Of a DNA stretch of 64,000 bases, positions 60,036 to 64,000 are shown piece after piece. Position 1 is the stretch's first letter, and each line of letters begins with the position of its first letter. The DNA is from Holtermanniella nyarrowii (Eukaryota; Basidiomycota; Tremellomycetes; Holtermanniales). The stretch is from assembly GCA_001600035.1 (NCBI GenBank), contig BCIT01000010.1:124001-188000 (forward strand). The letters run 5' to 3'. Below the pieces are notes generated by a model. That model saw only the letters and a list, made by a program, of their open reading frames with translations, was not told where the DNA came from and did not search any database. A program made the position numbers and the translations under genes.

Positions 60036-61313
60036 AGTGGCGTGGCATGGTCAGTCTAGTATTTGTATTGTAAAGGATGCACCACTGCACATGGGATGCA
60101 AGATCTGAAGCAGCACGATCCATTAACAACCTGAAGTGTCTCACGCGACTTTACTTCAGAGGTCTCTGCATAGCTGATGATCATCGCGATGAGCACGAAA
60201 CCATCACAGTCGCACGGGAAGTATACCACTTTCGATTTCCTATTCAACTGTAATAATCAAGATTTCATCAGCAGGAAAGCTTGTTCTAGCTGCAATTAGC
60301 CGCATACTATATACCTTCCGCGTCCCTTCCGCATACCGTCTGCAGCTGTAAGCAATGAGATTGTAGTGAGTGATTCTACGGCTGAAGAGGTCGGTAGCTG
60401 ACCCGTGCAGTGCGTGACCGACATGTGAAGTATTTCGTCACCGTTCCACGGCGTTGGTGAGTTAAAGTTTGCTTTCCATCTGGCGAATTCAACCGATTGA
60501 GAATGCACAGTGTGACAAGGTTACCCGTGATGAGGAAAACGAGCAGAATGAGCAGATCAAAACTCCGTTCGCTTGTTCTCCAAAACGCATGGGCGGGCTT
60601 GCGGCTGCGAGGCCGATGTCTGGACGCGTGAGCTTGTTTTTGGGGTTTGTTGTGCACAAAGTGTAGGATGAGCTTGTAGAGTGATTGAGGTACGTCTTGT
60701 CTCATTCTGGCATCAGCTCATTGCTAGAGTCGCTCGATGAGCTCGAGGTACAAACGAAGACAACTTGAACGACTGCACTTCTCACAATCAGACTGCAGCG
60801 CCACGCCCATCGATCATCTCACGCTCTGAAACGCGACGTCCTCAGCACACACCACCGCCATCACGTCTTCAGGTATACACGGTAGTACAGCAACGAGCCC
60901 TGAGAAGGCGCAGGTGGAGGAGGTGTTGGTCTTGTATCACGTTTAGCACGAATGGTGGTGCAAAAGCAAGGGTCTGTACTTGTGCGAGAAACTGAGGGTG
61001 TAGCTGACGTTGCAGTCCATTCTTCTCGACGCAGATTAAATCCGTATTGTATCATTTATGATGCTCCATCCTATCCTATTCATTCTAGCCCTCAATCACC
61101 ACTTTTCATCTCGATCCCACAAGCAAACGAGCAAACACCAAGCAACAACCAAGCAAGACAGGCTGAGAATTGAGCCTGCACGTCAGCAGTCGTCACGAGA
61201 AGGAGACACTTACAAGTAATACAAACACCAAAGCCCTTTCGAATGACCGCAGGCGTCACTCTGGATCCCCTATGAGGGGCAGACAACGACGTATTGCATG
61301 AAGTTGAGAGGGG
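60036..61313. other. intergenic with one possible small ORF
   Basis: Mostly frame-poor. The only item of interest is the minus-strand frame at 60376-60705, listed separately. No RNA gene or repeat array recognised. Confidence 0.4.
60376..60705 (-). CDS. possible small single-pass membrane protein
   Basis: An uninterrupted 109-codon frame from ATG 60705 begins MRQDVPQSLYKLILHFVHNK. It has a basic stretch (RHRPRSRKPAHAFWRTSE), then one hydrophobic helix (DLLILLVFLITGNLVTLCIL) and a basic tail. No homologue is recognised, and a frame this long may occur by chance. The basic-then-hydrophobic order would suit a small anchored protein. Confidence 0.25.
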   Translation of the reverse strand: MRQDVPQSLYKLILHFVHNKPQKQAHASRHRPRSRKPAHAFWRTSERSFDLLILLVFLITGNLVTLCILNRLNSPDGKQTLTHQRRGTVTKYFTCRSRTARVSYRPLQP

Positions 61314-62540
61314 CTAGGAGGCGCGGATGGAGGACGTGGTGTAAAGATCGATGCTCGGACGGTACGCGCACGGGTGGAATCGATAGCTGGGAAGCGGAAT
61401 GGTCGGATCTGCAAGGCTTGAATTCTGAATGTCTTCTTCTCCCTCTTCCTCCTGCGAATCTTGGTCATCGTCTTCTTCAACTTCATCCTCGCTCTCTGTC
61501 TCGCTATTGCCCTCGCTCTCTGTCATCTCCAACTCCTCCCTCTGCAATACGATTCTCAAAGTGTCCTTTGGGAAAGGCTTTGGCGCAGTCGCTCTGACCG
61601 GAATCTTGGCATCCTTGCCCTTGCGATTGCCCTCAACGCTGTTGGCCGACGTTTTCCGCTTGATTTTGCGAACACGATTCGCCGACTCCTGCTCGAGGCT
61701 GTCTTCGAGGGAGACCTTTCGCTCGTTCATGCGCTCGGGTACGACGTAATCCTCAAGCGCAGCCGGGGCAGCGACGCCGGCTAGGATGCGAGCGGAGCTA
61801 CGAGCGGGAGCAGGCGATGGTGCAGACGCGATAGGTGCCACGAGATCTACGGCTTTGTCTTCAGCAATTGGCCGGGCCTTGGCCCTGGCCTGCAGGCATC
61901 CGCTTTGTTGGTCAGTGCCGAGGACGATAAGAGGGATGCAGGCTGTCAGAGGTGTCATGATTTCTGGCGAAGAAAGAGACATCGATGAAGCGGGAGACGC
62001 GACAGCCTTGGCAACAGCAGGGAGCGAGTGGACGTGAGTGACTTTGGGAGGCTTGAGGATGATGGGTGATTCCAGGCTTCTGGCCTTTGGTGCGGGGATG
62101 AGATTTTTGGAAGACTGTTGAAAGTCAGCGATGCTAACTGCGGCTTGCTGGGCACAACTCACAGATTTGGGTGCATGACGAGTCGTCTTGCGGCTATTCA
62201 TGGACCGGTCATATGGCTTGGCAGCATGTGCCCGAGCCACGGTCGTGCGAGGAGTCACCAGCTCTGGCGAGGATGATGACTTCGAGGAAGGGGGATTAGG
62301 GACAGCCATGCCACCGGCAGGAGCACGGTGGGCTTCAAGAAGGATGGGGGCTGGGAGGGTGATGGAGGTTGTGTGGCTCTTGGTTTTGGTGGGGGAAATG
62401 GACAGTTTGGGAGACTGCTCGGAGTCAGTAGTGCTCACTGCGACTTGCTGGGCATGACTGACAGAAGCAGGGGCAAATCGAACTGTCTTGCGAGCAGTCA
62501 TGGGCCTGTCGTGCGGCTTGGCGGCATGAGCACGAGTCAT
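61314..62540 (-). CDS. disordered protein with tandem duplication and acidic tail
   Basis: The start ATG at 62540 gives MTRAHAAKPHDRPMTARKTV. Two consecutive units of about 98 residues align along their length. Unit 1 starts RAHAAKPHDRPMTARKT and ends SPELVTPRTTV. Unit 2 starts RAHAAKPYDRSMNSRKT and ends SPEIMTPLTAC. Unit 1 carries KTVRF, which fits the PP1-docking pattern K-x-V-x-F; unit 2 has KTTRH at that place. Further on are a helical basic segment (ESANRVRKIKRKTSANSV), KDTLRIVLQREELEM and an acidic run (ETESEDEVEEDDDQDSQEEE). In unit 2 a perfect intron (gtgagt to ctttcaacag, near 62157-62110) lies inside the open frame, so splice variants are possible. Function is unknown; a nuclear scaffold or phosphatase regulator is speculation. 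Confidence 0.6.
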   Translation of the reverse strand: MTRAHAAKPHDRPMTARKTVRFAPASVSHAQQVAVSTTDSEQSPKLSISPTKTKSHTTSITLPAPILLEAHRAPAGGMAVPNPPSSKSSSSPELVTPRTTVARAHAAKPYDRSMNSRKTTRHAPKSVSCAQQAAVSIADFQQSSKNLIPAPKARSLESPIILKPPKVTHVHSLPAVAKAVASPASSMSLSSPEIMTPLTACIPLIVLGTDQQSGCLQARAKARPIAEDKAVDLVAPIASAPSPAPARSSARILAGVAAPAALEDYVVPERMNERKVSLEDSLEQESANRVRKIKRKTSANSVEGNRKGKDAKIPVRATAPKPFPKDTLRIVLQREELEMTESEGNSETESEDEVEEDDDQDSQEEEGEEDIQNSSLADPTIPLPSYRFHPCAYRPSIDLYTTSSIRAS

Positions 62541-63339
62541 AGTCGTGAGTCGTATGTGCGAAGAGGAGTGAGCTGTGCTGATCACAGAGATTTTGTAAGC
62601 AATTTACAAGTCTTGACAGTATAAGTAAAACGGGAAGAAGAAGAAAGATGATGCAGGTCACTGCATCGCTGGGTCCGCCACCAAGGCACGGACACCGATT
62701 CAAACGTCCGCGTCGTGTGATCCGAGTGATCCTGCTTCCACACCTTGTGATACTCAAGACTTCCTGGTGTCTATTGGAAGATACGATCAATAGCTATTCA
62801 ACGCAGCTGGACACACTCGCGTGCGAGTAGAGAAGCGACCTGCAGAAGCCGCGTTCCATTTTATCCCTCATCGTGCCTGCTTTGGCCATAGGACGACTTT
62901 TCACTATCATCAAGCCTGAACAGTGCCAGATGATATGCTGCTTTGGTTGTATTGAAAGTCTTTCATTGACTCTAGACGCATTACATCGTCCCCGCAGGTA
63001 TGCAGGAGTGCTCGGTCTGTACAGGAGATGCATACTCTAACTGTGATACAACGCTGGCTTCATCGTGACATGCCGCGCTAAGACTCTACAGGCTCGACCT
63101 CGCACACCTCCAGCTGCGTCCTATCCTTGAATATGAGTGTCACATGCCACTGAAGCAAGGTCACCTCGGTGTCATGCCTGTGCATTGCCGCCACCTTGGC
63201 CCGATGTGTCTCAGTGTCGCCATCAATGGCTTCGTGAAACTACGACAAGTTTGTGAGCGTACCGGATTCGTTGGCCTGCACCGCCCGCTCCGACTACCTC
63301 ACAGCCTGGTGAAGTGCGGGCTAAGATTCCAGTCGTAGT
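62541..63339. other. intergenic
   Basis: Short frames only, none with splice support. The half nearer 62541 should contain the promoter of the duplicated-unit gene. Confidence 0.4.
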
Positions 63340-63827
63340 TGAGGTTCTTACCAAAAAAGGTCTCGCCAACACTTTACATTTCGATCTGGTGAAACGAGGC
63401 TTCTCTCGGATGAGATCAAAGAGTGCTCGAAAGCATTTGACAAGTCGTTATACGTTCGCACACTGAAGCAGCGATTTGCAGCACTGTATTCGAATCGAGA
63501 ACACGACTCTATCGGCCAAAGTGTCCATGCCGGGGTCTTTCTTGAGCGTGTTGAGCGATCTGATGAGCGATTTCATGTCGCCGAGACGGATGATGGATCG
63601 ACGCGGAATGGAATATGGTTGTTTCGCGAAAGTCTCCCATATCTGCTCCTGAGCAGCAGGCTCTTGACTGTTTTTACTCACTTTCAAGCCGTTTTGCGAA
63701 TACCCGAAGCCCACCAGGATGGTTTTGACTCCAAGGGACAACGCCCAAGCGACCAGACCATCATGTCTGGAGAGAAAATTGGGATCATCGGCAAACCAAA
63801 CCAAGACCACTTGCCAGATTGCAGATA
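63340..63827 (-). pseudogene. broken paralogue of the F-box-like gene
   Basis: After an acceptor at 63827 the minus strand reads QVVLVWFADDPNFLSRHDGL, VAWALSLGVKTILVGFGY, IPRRSIIRLGDMKSLIRSLN and ADRVVFSIRIQ. These match LAVVWFAETASDRSRCYDLV, VKWTVYQELKAIQLGG, SPHQTIIRIDDVNTLSNLNG and LPVVVQLDCR of the gene at 58814, in order. A TAA after LLQCANV is followed in the same frame by FRALFDLIREKPRF, which matches FILLFDLVHRSPMSW. So the stop lies inside the homologous region and the gene is probably inactive. The F-box part would lie beyond the window edge or is lost; 63828-64000 shows no clear exon. Confidence 0.55.
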
Positions 63828-64000
63828 CTAGCAGTCATGCTCGACGAAAAGATCATTGGTCTCGACAGTGTGCCGATGTCCGGACAGATTCACCATCGTG
63901 CGAGTGAAGGCCACGCCTCTGCTTTCATGAAGAAGCGAGAATTTCCAGGCTTTGGCGGAGATAGGGTAAAGCGCTGTTTCGGCAGCCCGCAGAAAGCCCG

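Overview
The window is nuclear DNA of a filamentous or dimorphic fungus, most likely a basidiomycete. Genes are dense and on both strands. Introns are very short (about 35-60 nt), with GTGAGT-like donors and a CTGAC-type branch site just before the acceptor. The MAP kinase resembles the Fus3/Kss1/Kpp2 group. The lineage below Basidiomycota cannot be fixed from the sequence. Exon models below come from reading splice signals and frame continuity; exact ends are firm where an ATG or stop is stated and approximate elsewhere.

Left flank (1-6.4 kb): an uncharacterised minus-strand gene, a Fus3/Kss1-type MAP kinase (3129-4780) and a small single-pass membrane protein. Central block (6.4-33.1 kb): eight paralogous genes, seven head-to-tail on the minus strand and one inverted on the plus strand. 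They encode divergent proteins built from two or three RRM-fold modules, proline- or Q-rich linkers and a shared C-terminal helical signature. I do not recognise the family. One member also carries a BRCT domain and one is a pseudogene. A gene-poor gap (27.5-31.2 kb) separates the seven from the inverted copy. It holds a triplicated unit of about 197 bp with intron-like segments, and two 23-bp-period tandem repeats just upstream of copy 8.

Middle right (33-48 kb): an SDR oxidoreductase, divergently transcribed from a KEN-box protein; an inositol-polyphosphate 5-phosphatase; a Num1/ApsA-like cortical anchor with a huge EKIVEVPV-type repeat and a C-terminal PH domain; an intron-less tRNA-Trp(CCA); and a coiled-coil protein. 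The phosphatase and the cortical anchor lie in tandem and may act on and bind the same lipid, PI(4,5)P2.

Right flank (48.5-64 kb): a cluster of decayed or divergent members of an unknown small family; a four-helix membrane protein divergent from a full-length Ste6/MDR-type ABC transporter; an F-box-like gene and, 3.5 kb away, a broken paralogue of it; and a protein built on a tandem duplication that carries a PP1-docking-like motif. The MAP kinase and the Ste6-like exporter are both candidate pheromone-pathway parts, but linkage alone does not prove a mating locus. I saw no virus-like element, transposase or reverse transcriptase.
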